NCBI GenBank assembly: GCA_021209625.1
Contig: JAJOHZ010000004.1
Location: 1-44,590 of the forward strand
Reading direction: 5' to 3'
Length of the DNA: 44,590 nucleotides
Origin: Erysipelotrichaceae bacterium
GTDB taxonomy: Bacteria > Bacillota_I > Bacilli_A > Erysipelotrichales > Erysipelotrichaceae
Positions 18,608 to 28,606 of the stretch are shown piece by piece. The position numbers were made by a program, and so were the translations under genes. Positions within the stretch are counted from its first letter, which is position 1. Every line of letters starts with the position of its first letter. A model generated the notes under the pieces. That model made no database searches. It was not told the origin of the DNA and saw only the letters and a list, made by a program, of their open reading frames with translations.

Positions 18608-20170
18608 ATGGAAATCACATTAAAGCATCTGATTGATCGTAATGTCTTTGAAAAGATTGAAATCCATTCAGGAGCATCACAACTTCATCGAGTGGTTAAG
18701 AGTGTTTCCATTATGGAAACACCCGATTTTGACAAATATATTCTAGAAAAGACTCTGGTCCTTACCACCCTTTACCCCATCAAGAATGATGTGGATCGTT
18801 TTCTTTTACTTTTGGATTCACTGCATGAAAAACAAGCATCAGCATTGATTGTGAAGGTTAAGCGCTACATTGATCGTATTCCCGAAGTGATCATCGAGAA
18901 AGCCAAAGCATTGGAATTTCCCATCATTACCTTAGAGTATGATGCTAATCTTTCATTGTTATTTGATTCCATCATTGCGGAGGTTCATTACGCTCAATAC
19001 AGCACTCATAACTTTAATGCTTTATACACAACCTTACTTCAAGACATTGTACAAAAGCCATCAACTAAAGCACTCATCACAGCTCTCAAATCTATTCCTG
19101 ATATTGAAGTGTTAATCCTTAATCTTTTCAACAACAACATCCATTCCACCTCCGACAACATCCTAAAGGTTTATCAAGATCATCCATTAGCTCAATCTTC
19201 GTACCATATATTGGAAGATAACCTTATTATCAATGAAGTCATTAACTACGATGGAGTTGATGTGTATCGTTTAATGGTCATGACACCTTATGAGCAACGT
19301 CACATCATTTATAACTATATTGAAATCATTAAACTCATGATCATTCTCATTTACCAAAAGAAACAAGAGAATGCTCTCAAACAAAACCAATTCCTTATGG
19401 ACTTTGTCACCAACATGACCTCCAACTATCAATCCAACATGCAAGTGAAAGAAGCAGGAAAGATTTTCAATTGGCACATTACCTTTCCTATCATGCTCAT
19501 GATGATTGACTTGAAAGAAACGATCATTAAGGCGTATCAGCCGATGATCTTATCTCAAATCAAAAATGAAGTGGTGAATGTCTGTCACATTCATGAAAGT
19601 GAATTAAGACTGATTCTTTTGAATCATCATGTGTTAATCATTGCCAACTTGAAACAACCTCTCTTATATAAAACCATGATGGTATCACTTCATGAGTCTC
19701 TTAAAAATCATTTTCAAGATGCCTTTGTGCGTGCTGCTTATTCTACCCCAATTCAAGAAGCTTCTGACATTCCTACCACATACACTTCCTTATTTGAAAC
19801 CCTTAATCACGCCAGCAAAAATCAACTCACGACCACGCTCATTCATGATCATCATGTAAGAATGGTGAATGTATTAAAGAAATTAGATACAAGCATGCTT
19901 TTAGAGTATGCTCGTAGTGTTCTCAAACCTCTCCTTGAATACGAAGAGAAACACGATTTACCTTTAATCAATACCTACTATCATTACATTGAATGTCAAT
20001 TCAATGCCAAAGAAGCAGCTTCTAGACTCTTCATCCATTACAACTCACTTCGTTATCGACTCAATGTGATTGAATCGTGTGGTTATCCCATCTTTAATCA
20101 TCATGAATCTCACTTTGAAGTTTATTTTGCTTTAACGATTTACCTCTACTTCTTCAAACAAAAAGATTGA
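18608..20170 (+). CDS. PucR-family transcriptional regulator
   Basis: 520 aa; C-terminal LLEYEEKHDLPLINTYYHYIECQFNAKEAASRLFIHYNSLRYRLNVIE is the PucR/CdaR-type HTH. Confidence 0.85.
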   Translation: MEITLKHLIDRNVFEKIEIHSGASQLHRVVKSVSIMETPDFDKYILEKTLVLTTLYPIKNDVDRFLLLLDSLHEKQASALIVKVKRYIDRIPEVIIEKAKALEFPIITLEYDANLSLLFDSIIAEVHYAQYSTHNFNALYTTLLQDIVQKPSTKALITALKSIPDIEVLILNLFNNNIHSTSDNILKVYQDHPLAQSSYHILEDNLIINEVINYDGVDVYRLMVMTPYEQRHIIYNYIEIIKLMIILIYQKKQENALKQNQFLMDFVTNMTSNYQSNMQVKEAGKIFNWHITFPIMLMMIDLKETIIKAYQPMILSQIKNEVVNVCHIHESELRLILLNHHVLIIANLKQPLLYKTMMVSLHESLKNHFQDAFVRAAYSTPIQEASDIPTTYTSLFETLNHASKNQLTTTLIHDHHVRMVNVLKKLDTSMLLEYARSVLKPLLEYEEKHDLPLINTYYHYIECQFNAKEAASRLFIHYNSLRYRLNVIESCGYPIFNHHESHFEVYFALTIYLYFFKQKD

Positions 20171-20230
20171 TTCATCACTTTACCTCATGAAAAAACATGG
20201 TATAGTAGAGATAACCTTGGGAGGGAAAAC

Positions 20231-20302
20231 ATGTTATTTCTAGAAATCATTTTGTTTATATTTTTAATTTTCTTTAACTATTTTCATTCGTATCGATTAT
20301 GA
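20231..20302 (+). CDS. 23-aa hydrophobic micro-ORF MLFLEIILFIFLIFFNYFHSYRL
   Basis: TATAGT -10 (20201), SD GGGAGGG, ATG; ATGA overlap with next micro-ORF. Confidence 0.45.
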   Translation: MLFLEIILFIFLIFFNYFHSYRL

Positions 20303-20415
20303 AAAAAAGAGGAAAGAAACGCTTGTTTGGTCACTTCATTCATACCTTCTTCAATAAAGACTTATATGATGAATATGATCAATACAAGGAAAACTCATCA
20401 TCACTATCTGAGTAA
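20299..20415 (+). CDS. 38-aa micro-ORF MKKRGKKRLFGHFIHTFFNKDLYDEYDQYKENSSSLSE
   Basis: ATGA overlap with preceding micro-ORF; followed by terminator at 20422. Confidence 0.45.
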   Translation: MKKRGKKRLFGHFIHTFFNKDLYDEYDQYKENSSSLSE

Positions 20416-20421
20416 ACAAAC

Positions 20422-20445
20422 AAGCACTGGTTCACACCAGTGCTT
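20422..20445. terminator. terminator hairpin (shared between micro-ORFs and ndk)
   Basis: AAGCACTGGttcacaCCAGTGCTT. Confidence 0.75.
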
Positions 20446-20449
20446 ACTT

Positions 20450-20898
20450 TTATGCTTCATTAAACCACAAATCACATTCAAACTCAGCTGCCTCAACCGA
20501 ATCTGACGCATGAATAAGATTTCGAATCATCCGAGAAGATGTTTTTGCTAAAGCTAGTGAATCTTCACCATATCGACCTCGAATACTGCTTGGATCAGCC
20601 AAAGAAGGATCAGTAGCTCCAATTTTAGTTCTGATGTGTTGAATAAGTGATTCATCATCACTCTCACATTCTAAGATAATTACTTTTTGATCTTTAAACT
20701 CATTAAGAATCATCTCTTTAAACCCTGGAAGTTAAGTCGTACAATCACTTCATGATAGTGTTTAAGAATTACTTCTTCTTTAACCACCACTTCTTTCATC
20801 TTACTGATAACACAAGGCAATGACTTCAACTCATTTAAAATGACATGTTCTAGTCTTCGCTTCATTGCGTCAGGCTTGATTAACACAAAACTCTTCAT
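20450..20898 (-). CDS. ndk: nucleoside diphosphate kinase (frameshifted)
   Basis: MKSFVLIKPDAMKRRLEHVIL... and GATDPSLADPSSIRGRYGEDSLALAKTSSRMIRNLIHASDSVEAAEFECDLWF in two frames. Confidence 0.85.
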
Positions 20899-21809
20899 CG
20901 ATCACTCACAATACGGGTACCTGTTTCACCCTTTAATGCTTCTGAAGCTTTATCAAGTAAGGTGATGATGGTGGTTTTATCTTTCGCACCACTCACAAAG
21001 CTTAATGCTGCTTCCACTTTAGGTAACATGGATCCTGGCGCGAAGTGGCCTTCTTGAATAAATTGTTTGGTTTCTTCAATGCTCATGCTAGCTAACCATT
21101 GTTGTTTTGGAGTGCCATAGTAAACGGCTACCTTCTCAACAGCAGTTAAGATAAAGAGCACATCCACATCCAATTCTTTCGCAAGTAAAGCACTTGCACT
21201 GTCCTTATCAATGACCGCTTCTACCCCAACATACCCTTGATCTGTCGCAATGACCGGGATACCACCTCCACCAGCACACACCACCACATGATGTTGGTTG
21301 AGGGCATCTTGAATCGAGGTTAAGTTAGTAATATGTTGTGGCTTTGGAGAAGCCACGACACGTCGATAACCACGTCCTGAATCTTCCACTACAGGAATCC
21401 CTTCTTTAACTAAAGCTGATGCTGTGGCTTCATCCATGAAACCACCTATCGGTTTAGTTGGATGGGTGAAGGCAGGATCCTTTGGATCCACTTCAACCAT
21501 GGTTAACACATAATCAACAGGCACATTAACACCATGCACAGTGAGCGCATGTTGAAGCTTACGGGTCAAGTCAAACCCAATGTACCCTTGACTCATCGCA
21601 ACACTCACATACAAAGGAATATCCAGTTGAGTGTTCATCACTTGATGAATCTTCCCCACTTGTGGTCCATTACCATGAGTAATCAGGACATCATGACCTT
21701 GTTGAATGAGGGATGCAATGATATCTGCACTATGGGTTAATGCACTTTCTTGTTCTTTCAAATCATTTCCTAATGCGTTGCCTCCTAAAGCAATGACAAT
21801 TTTAGCCAT
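20895..21809 (-). CDS. arcC: carbamate kinase (ArcC/AllK-like)
   Basis: MAKIVIALGGNALG, LITHGNGPQVGKI, CAGGGGIPVI, IDKDSASALLA. Confidence 0.93.
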   Translation of the reverse strand: MAKIVIALGGNALGNDLKEQESALTHSADIIASLIQQGHDVLITHGNGPQVGKIHQVMNTQLDIPLYVSVAMSQGYIGFDLTRKLQHALTVHGVNVPVDYVLTMVEVDPKDPAFTHPTKPIGGFMDEATASALVKEGIPVVEDSGRGYRRVVASPKPQHITNLTSIQDALNQHHVVVCAGGGGIPVIATDQGYVGVEAVIDKDSASALLAKELDVDVLFILTAVEKVAVYYGTPKQQWLASMSIEETKQFIQEGHFAPGSMLPKVEAALSFVSGAKDKTTIITLLDKASEALKGETGTRIVSDR

Positions 21810-23208
21810 GTGATTTCTCCTTTAATTGTTGATAAGATGCAAGTAAAGCTTGATTGAAACAAGCCATAGGTGGTGTTACCACACCTGCACCAATTTGGCC
21901 TACCCCAGCTTCTTTATGCGCAATTCCTGTATTAATAATAGGTAAGACATTGCGTTTCACCACTTTGACCACATCAATCCCTGTTGGGGTTCCCATGAAG
22001 TTAAGGGCTGGTAACGCAAAAGATGTATTTTCTCTCATGGTAATATTGAACATGCTGTGAGTGTAATTCATCGCATCATCCACATTACCTCCCACAAACT
22101 GCGTGATGGCAGGCGATGCACCCATCGCAAATCCTCCAATACCACATGTTTCCGTGATGGTAGAATCCCCTAAGTCTAGATTTGCATCTTCATCACTGTA
22201 TCCCGCAAACAATAATCCTTCCACAAAATTGGCAGGAGCAACAAACCATGATTTGACTCCACTTCCACTGACTCGTAATCCAAAGTCAACCCCATTACGC
22301 GCCATGGTGGTCACCAAAGTTGAATAAGGGATACCATGAGCAGCTTCCATGATGGACTTGGTTGCTGGCATGGATAAGTTTAAGAAATAATGATCATTGG
22401 TTTGAATGAAGCGAATGACACGTTCAATTTGATCATGTTTGAATGGTGTTTTAAGTATGCTTGGTACCACTTCTTTAAAGAATAAAGAGGTAGCTGCTTT
22501 GTTACGATTATGACATTCATCCCCCATTTGTAACGCTTGGGCAATCAATGATTTTAAATCAATGCCTTCATCATACATAAAGATAGCTGCTTTCATCACA
22601 GGAAGAAGTTCTTCTTTAATCCAGTTAAGACGATGAATCACACTTTCATCATAAGCACCAAAACGTAGAACTTTACCCAATCCTTCATTCACTGTACAGT
22701 ACGCTTTATTTCCATAGGGCTTGTTTAACACTACATGCACTGGCATGGAAGCAGAAATCACCCCTGCCATTGGACCAACCGCATTATAGTGATGAGCAGG
22801 AGCAAATTCAATCTTACCACTGGATGCCAATGCTTTGGCTTCTTCAACACTGTTGGCTTTCTTTTCAAAAAGAAGTGCCCCAATAATCGCTCCTTGCATC
22901 GGTCCACACATGCGATCCCATGTGATAGGAGGACCAGCATGTAAAATAAGATTGTCATGATATCCTTCAATCATGTCTTTAGCTAATCCCATATCAATCA
23001 GATATGGATGACCTGATAACACAATGTTGACGGCTTTTTCATTCGCAGCTTTAACACGCTCATCATGGGATAACCCATCAATGGCTTCAATTAATGCTTT
23101 GTCTCCTCCCGCAAGTGGAGCCCAATTCACTTGAGTTACCTTTTGATTTTGAAGCTTTAAATCATCATAAAACAAGCGTGTGCCTATGTTTAGAAAATGT
23201 TGACTCAT
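21802..23208 (-). CDS. DUF1116 protein, AllG/YlbE-like
   Basis: WAPLAGGDKALIEAID, GPPITWDRMCGPMQGAIIGALLFE, context with FdrA and carbamate kinase. Confidence 0.85.
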   Translation of the reverse strand: MSQHFLNIGTRLFYDDLKLQNQKVTQVNWAPLAGGDKALIEAIDGLSHDERVKAANEKAVNIVLSGHPYLIDMGLAKDMIEGYHDNLILHAGPPITWDRMCGPMQGAIIGALLFEKKANSVEEAKALASSGKIEFAPAHHYNAVGPMAGVISASMPVHVVLNKPYGNKAYCTVNEGLGKVLRFGAYDESVIHRLNWIKEELLPVMKAAIFMYDEGIDLKSLIAQALQMGDECHNRNKAATSLFFKEVVPSILKTPFKHDQIERVIRFIQTNDHYFLNLSMPATKSIMEAAHGIPYSTLVTTMARNGVDFGLRVSGSGVKSWFVAPANFVEGLLFAGYSDEDANLDLGDSTITETCGIGGFAMGASPAITQFVGGNVDDAMNYTHSMFNITMRENTSFALPALNFMGTPTGIDVVKVVKRNVLPIINTGIAHKEAGVGQIGAGVVTPPMACFNQALLASYQQLKEKSHG

Positions 23209-23209
23209 C

Positions 23210-24727
23210 TTATTTTCCCTCCTTCATAAGGTTGGCAACGCGAGCACAGGCATCTAAGTTGCTTGTTGCTACGTGAACTCCAATGGTCTGTAATGCTTGA
23301 ACACTGGATTGATATCCTTGTTTATCCTTGTCTGTGGCACAGACATAGGCCACCACATCAAATGAGCGATGAGACGCAAGTTTAAACGCTTCTTGAAGTG
23401 TTTCAAGACTTTCTTCAACCGCTTGTGGATGGGCACCATATCCTAAAACAAAGTCAAGCAACAACACACGTGTGCTTTCTTCTTTCGCGGCTTTAAGAAT
23501 CCAATCATTTCTTAACGTTGGTTCAATCATTGGATGTGGACGACCATTAGTAAACTCATCATCACCTAAATCAAGCAGTGTATGGTGTTGTCCACTGATG
23601 TCATGAATCGCATGTTCGTTGTGATGCAGATTGCTTTGAATGAGTCCTAATGGAGCGAGTTGATCTAATGCTTCATAACACAAGGTTCCTCCACAATACA
23701 ATCCCACAAAACGGTTATCTTTAAGCTCTTGTTTCTCTAGATTGAGTGGTTTGAATGGCTCTAAGTTTCCATTAAAGGAAGGTGATAATGACACCGCTTT
23801 ATGAGCTGCTTCACTTAAACTGGACGCATAATGAAGATTGCCTTCATCTTTCATCACTTCTTTATTTCCTAAGAAACACACCACACTTGGTTTATCAATG
23901 CCCTTCAGGGTTTGAATCATAAGTTCTTTCACTTCTTTTGCGGGTGGTTTTGAAACACAGACAATCACTTTGGTGGCTTCATCATGGGCTAAACGACGTA
24001 ACCCTTCTCTCATCATTAAACCTTGAACGGCTAAGGATAAGTCACGACCTCCTGTACCAATCGCATCGGTGATTCCTCCACCTAAGCGGTCAATTTGAAC
24101 CATCACTTCTTGTGAACCCGTTCCACTTGCGGCCACAATGCCAATATCTCCACGTCTCACTTCATTCGCAAAGCAAAGGCCCACTCCACCCAATACCGCT
24201 GTTCCACAATCTGGTCCCATCACAAGCAATTGATGATCAAACGCGTATTGTTTCAAAGCCACTTCTTCTTCAATGCTCATGTTGTCAGAGAAAATCATGA
24301 CATCCATACCTTCTCTTAAAGCTTGCATGGCTTCCTTCGCAACGTATTGTCCAGGAATGGAGAAGATAGCTACAGTGGGCTTAACCCCATCTTCTATCAC
24401 ATCATCAATGGAGGTGTACACTTTCTCTTCATTGGATGAAGAAGAGGACTTACTCCCTCCAGAAAGTTGTTCTTGAATGTGATTAAAAGCTTCTAGAACA
24501 CGCTCTTCACTTTGGGCAATGACTCCAATGATCAAATCATTGACGGAGGTGCTTTCCACTTCAGGAGTGGAAAGACCTACTTGCGCAATAATGGCTTTGT
24601 TCATGTCCGTTGCCATCGCAATGACCACTTCTTGTATGCCTTCTTGTTTCTTCACTTTAGCTGCGAGTGACATTAAACTGACTGAATCAATGTAACGATT
24701 CTTAAATACTTGTGTTGATTGATGCAT
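23210..24727 (-). CDS. fdrA: FdrA-family protein (AllF-like; succinyl-CoA-synthetase-like)
   Basis: YIDSVSLMSLAAKVKKQEGIQEVVIAMATDMNKA, VMGPDCGTAVLGGVGLCFANEVRRGDIGIVAASGTGSQEVM; start at MHQSTQ (24727) with SD. Confidence 0.88.
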   Translation of the reverse strand: MHQSTQVFKNRYIDSVSLMSLAAKVKKQEGIQEVVIAMATDMNKAIIAQVGLSTPEVESTSVNDLIIGVIAQSEERVLEAFNHIQEQLSGGSKSSSSSNEEKVYTSIDDVIEDGVKPTVAIFSIPGQYVAKEAMQALREGMDVMIFSDNMSIEEEVALKQYAFDHQLLVMGPDCGTAVLGGVGLCFANEVRRGDIGIVAASGTGSQEVMVQIDRLGGGITDAIGTGGRDLSLAVQGLMMREGLRRLAHDEATKVIVCVSKPPAKEVKELMIQTLKGIDKPSVVCFLGNKEVMKDEGNLHYASSLSEAAHKAVSLSPSFNGNLEPFKPLNLEKQELKDNRFVGLYCGGTLCYEALDQLAPLGLIQSNLHHNEHAIHDISGQHHTLLDLGDDEFTNGRPHPMIEPTLRNDWILKAAKEESTRVLLLDFVLGYGAHPQAVEESLETLQEAFKLASHRSFDVVAYVCATDKDKQGYQSSVQALQTIGVHVATSNLDACARVANLMKEGK

Positions 24728-24737
24728 TATTTTCTCC

Positions 24738-25567
24738 TTATTTGTGAGTGTATCCATATACCGCAACCCCAACCATAAAATCAGTGCCTGATGTATGACC
24801 AATCCGTTGACACACATCAGCTTTCTCTTTCACCTTATGAGGTCGACTCAGTGAAAGAATTAAATCTTGGTGAACTTCATTAAATTGTCCTTCAAAGGCT
24901 TGTCTTAACATCATTGACTGACCTGCGTTGTTTGATTCAATAAAGGTTCACAACTATGCCTTAATACTTGAATGAATCCTAAATGATAACAACTCCATGC
25001 CAGTGCTAACATGCCCACTAACACATCATCCCCACTTGGGGTTTGTCCAATACCACATCCAATGAGCTTAGGAAGCAATTGAATGTCATGAGAGCGAATA
25101 TACTCTTTAAGCAAGGTTACCAAGTGTTGAGAAAAGACATCATGAGGGGTTGAAAACAAACGTATGGCCCCGTCATGGTGGGAATGTTGAATTAACCATT
25201 TTGTCAAGGATTGATGACCTAAGCGAATGCTTTCAAGATCAGGATAACATCCAATCACGTGATCCAATAAAACGGTGGAGGCCTGTGATAAATCAACAGA
25301 CAATGAACCCATGTGTAAGGTATGCCCTAAACTGTACACAGGCATTCCTTGGTTGAGTTGAAGGTTTAAGAAGGATTGAAGGTCACACACACACGTTAAA
25401 GGAGCTTTAGGTTTATCTTGACTAACCAAGGTAATCATCCCAAGATCATTACTCAAGTTCAGTGCATGATCATACACACTGTGCACCTTTAAATTCCCAT
25501 GATTAAGATAGGTTTTGAGTTGTTGATCCACCCATAGAGCTTCTACCACATGACCACCACCTTTCAC
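24738..25567 (-). CDS. DUF2877 protein, AllH/YlbF-like (frameshifted near 24930)
   Basis: LIGCGIGQTPSGDDVLVGMLAL; C-terminus MMLRQAFEGQFNEVHQDLILSLSRPHKVKEKADVCQRIGHTSGTDFMVGVAVYGYTHK is in another frame. Confidence 0.75.
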
Positions 25568-25620
25568 ATTAAAAGTGTAACACTCACACTATGAGCCTGT
25601 CTTTATCACTTTTGCATAAG

Positions 25621-25634
25621 ATGAAGCGCTTTCT
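25621..25634 (-). promoter_or_regulatory. weak candidate cre site upstream of AllFGH-K operon
   Basis: Minus strand AGAAAGCGCTTCAT, 12/14. Confidence 0.3.
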
Positions 25635-25654
25635 ATTGTGACATTCGCACAATA

Positions 25655-25680
25655 AAAAAAGAGAGTTACCTCTCTTTCAT
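25655..25680 (-). terminator. terminator after PTS EIIA gene
   Basis: Minus strand AAAGAGAGgtaaCTCTCTTTTTTT. Confidence 0.8.
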
Positions 25681-26126
25681 TCATACGTTATCACAACATC
25701 ATCAATGCTCATATCTCGTGCATCATCATGAAGCGTGAGGTTCACTTCCTTTGGTTTGTCTGAAATGACCATCATGGTGTCTGTGCTCAGATGATGGGCT
25801 TGAATCGCTTTGATGTCACATTCAACACACAGTTGATGACGTTTCACCACATCTCCTTCTTTGATGAAGGCCTTGAAATGTTTCCCATTCAGTTTGACTG
25901 TATCAATGCCAATATGAATCAAGATATCCATCCCATCACACTGAATACCAAAGGCATGATTTGTGGGGAAGACCATGGTAACAACCCCATCACATGGGGC
26001 TACAATGCGTCCATCACTTGGAGTAATCGCAATTCCTTCACCAAGCATTCTTTGCGAAAAAACGGGATCACTCACTTCTTTCAAAGGTTTAAGTGTGCCA
26101 TTGACACATGCTGTTAGTGTATTCAT
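25677..26126 (-). CDS. PTS glucose-type EIIA protein
   Basis: ITPSDGRIVAPCDGVVTMVFPTNHAFGIQCDGMDILIHIGIDTVKLNGK. Confidence 0.93.
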   Translation of the reverse strand: MNTLTACVNGTLKPLKEVSDPVFSQRMLGEGIAITPSDGRIVAPCDGVVTMVFPTNHAFGIQCDGMDILIHIGIDTVKLNGKHFKAFIKEGDVVKRHQLCVECDIKAIQAHHLSTDTMMVISDKPKEVNLTLHDDARDMSIDDVVITYE

Positions 26127-27175
26127 TGTTTCTCCTTAATGAGTTTTAGTTTCATGCCAGGAAGACATCGATTAAGTAAATCTAAATCATTCACTTGTCC
26201 AATCACATTGACACGATCATCAGCTTCTAAATCCTTTTTAAGGATCTGTACTTCACCACTGTAACGTAGGTAATTTTCATTATCAAGTGTGATACTTCCA
26301 CGATGACGACTAACGGTATGTTGAGGACTGATTTTTTGTCCCGGCGTAGCATAAAGACGAGATTCCAATAAGCGCAAAACTTGCTTTGGTGAATCACTAC
26401 GAATGGTCATCACAGAAGATAGATCAAGATGAGATGGTGCATTATAAGCGCACTCCACAGTGATGATCCCTTCATTGATAAAGGTAAGGCACGCTTCATT
26501 CGCAACTGAAGAGAGTGTTCCATCCCCTACCACAATGATATCAATGCCTGTACTGATCAGATCAATGCAACCAACAAGAGGAGCTGTATAACGATGGAGT
26601 TCACAGGTTGGTAGTCCTTCATGAATGGGACCACGTTTCATTCCATCTGATGGAATGAAGGCAGCCACAGGTATGTTGTTTTCAATGAAGATACGATTCT
26701 TTTCAATCAGTTGATCCAAATCAAGTCCTGTTTCTGGTCGTGGATAAAAATTATGCATTGCCATCAAAGAGTGCGTGATTAATGATTTGAGTTCAATCAA
26801 TCCTTCCTCATTCATGGATGCATTGACACATAGATCAACGTATTGACCCATCTTAACCATGTCCTCAAAACTAAAACCAAAATCAGTGCGCAACACATCA
26901 AGATGACACTGATTGACAAGTGTTTTAAAGTCATTGACGTTTAACGCTTCTAAGGAGCGAGGTGAAACATCCGCAATGATGCGAAAGCCTATGGTTTTTA
27001 ACTCCTTCAACATGCCCAATGCTTTGGTGCGATAATCAGGTTGTTTGATTTCTTCTTCAATGTGCAGGGAAGTAAAGATAAAACTTCCCTCACTGTAAAG
27101 TGAGGAAAGTTGATCTTTGATGGAATCCCATGTACTGACATACACGGAATACCCTAATGCTTTAGACTTCCGCAA
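26123..27175 (-). CDS. mupG: MupG-type (DUF871) 6-phospho-N-acetylmuramidase
   Basis: LGYSVYVSTWD, FTSLHIEE, IADVSPRSLEAL; located in murQ/murP operon. Confidence 0.85.
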   Translation of the reverse strand: MRKSKALGYSVYVSTWDSIKDQLSSLYSEGSFIFTSLHIEEEIKQPDYRTKALGMLKELKTIGFRIIADVSPRSLEALNVNDFKTLVNQCHLDVLRTDFGFSFEDMVKMGQYVDLCVNASMNEEGLIELKSLITHSLMAMHNFYPRPETGLDLDQLIEKNRIFIENNIPVAAFIPSDGMKRGPIHEGLPTCELHRYTAPLVGCIDLISTGIDIIVVGDGTLSSVANEACLTFINEGIITVECAYNAPSHLDLSSVMTIRSDSPKQVLRLLESRLYATPGQKISPQHTVSRHRGSITLDNENYLRYSGEVQILKKDLEADDRVNVIGQVNDLDLLNRCLPGMKLKLIKEKQ

Positions 27176-28604
27176 CGGTTTTATCCTTAATCACGAAGGT
27201 TGTAATGATGAACCCTGCAACATAAGACACCACTAAACCAATAAAGTAATGAATGATGCTTTGTGACTGCATGAGTGGTAAGGCAACCAGTCCTGATGGA
27301 CCCCATGCATTCGCCATGACTTTCATCAGCATGACATACGCTCCACCAAAGCCTGCGCCTAAACCGGCGGTAATGAATGGTGTAAACATGGGTAGTGTTA
27401 CCCCATAAATGAGTGGTTCACCAATGCCTAAGAATCCTGCTGGTAATGCACCTGCAATAACCTTCTGCATACGTTTGTTTCCAGTGCGTTTAGCTTTAAG
27501 ATAAATCGCAATAGCAGCCCCTACTTGACCTGCTCCAGCCATAGCTAAGACCGGGAATAAACTAACGCCTCCCATTTCAGAAAGTTGAATCGCATAGATA
27601 GGGATAAGTCCATGGTGTAATCCTAAGAGCACCATTGGTAAGAATAACGCTGATAAGAGGTATCCACTTAAAATACTGACCGCTGGAATTGGTGAATCAA
27701 TGATGACACTTAATCCACGAACCAAGGCATCAGAGACAAAACCTGTGGCTGGCATAATCACAAAGACAAGTAAAATTGAAACGATGAGCATGGTTACAAA
27801 TGGCGTCACCACTAAATCTAACACATCAGGCACGTTCTTACGAACCCATTTTTCAACTTTTGCTAAGACCCAAACAGCTAAGATAACCCCAATAATCCCA
27901 CCTTTACCTGTCGTTAACACAGAACGTAATGGCGTTTCTTCGTTGAATAATCCAAAGATTTTTGAGATTTCTACGATGTTTGCTCCAATAGAAATTCCCC
28001 CAATCATTCCCCCTAATCCTTCAGTTGCACCAAATTGTTTGGCTGCATTGATCCCTGTGTAAATGGCGAAGTATCCAAGGAAAGCTCCACCAATAAGAGC
28101 AAAGAGTAAACGTGTGGTTAACCAGAAACCAGTGGCTTCTAAGATTCCTTGACCTTGTAAGGTTTGAATGAGTGATGCGAATCCATTGAATAATCCAGCA
28201 GCAATAATCGCTGGAATTAAAGGAATAAAGATTTCCGCAATCGTACGAATCGCAGCTTTGAATGGACTTTGTTTTTGAAGTGTCTTCATTGCGGCTTTGT
28301 TGTCTTCCCATTCTCCTGTTTCAAGAGCAACACGTGGAAGATCAAATTTCTCTACCGCTTCATCTGTAACTTTCTTCGCTTTACCTGGACCTAAAACCAC
28401 TTGTAAGGTTGGACCATCTTCCACTAATCCTAAAACACCTTCTAAACCTTTAAGGTCATCAAGTTGTGCTTTTGATGAATCCTTAAGTGTAACTCTCATG
28501 CGAGTCATACAGTTTGTAATCTTGACCACGTTGTCTTTACCACCGACAAGGTCAATCAGACGAGAAGCAAGCTCTAGATTGTTCATGTTACCTCCTACGC
28601 TCAT
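27162..28604 (-). CDS. murP: PTS EIIBC, MurNAc-specific type
   Basis: LIDLVGGKDNVVKITNCMTRMRVTLKD; GIGEPLIYGVTLP; adjacent murQ. Confidence 0.87.
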   Translation of the reverse strand: MSVGGNMNNLELASRLIDLVGGKDNVVKITNCMTRMRVTLKDSSKAQLDDLKGLEGVLGLVEDGPTLQVVLGPGKAKKVTDEAVEKFDLPRVALETGEWEDNKAAMKTLQKQSPFKAAIRTIAEIFIPLIPAIIAAGLFNGFASLIQTLQGQGILEATGFWLTTRLLFALIGGAFLGYFAIYTGINAAKQFGATEGLGGMIGGISIGANIVEISKIFGLFNEETPLRSVLTTGKGGIIGVILAVWVLAKVEKWVRKNVPDVLDLVVTPFVTMLIVSILLVFVIMPATGFVSDALVRGLSVIIDSPIPAVSILSGYLLSALFLPMVLLGLHHGLIPIYAIQLSEMGGVSLFPVLAMAGAGQVGAAIAIYLKAKRTGNKRMQKVIAGALPAGFLGIGEPLIYGVTLPMFTPFITAGLGAGFGGAYVMLMKVMANAWGPSGLVALPLMQSQSIIHYFIGLVVSYVAGFIITTFVIKDKTVAEV

Positions 28605-28606
28605 GA

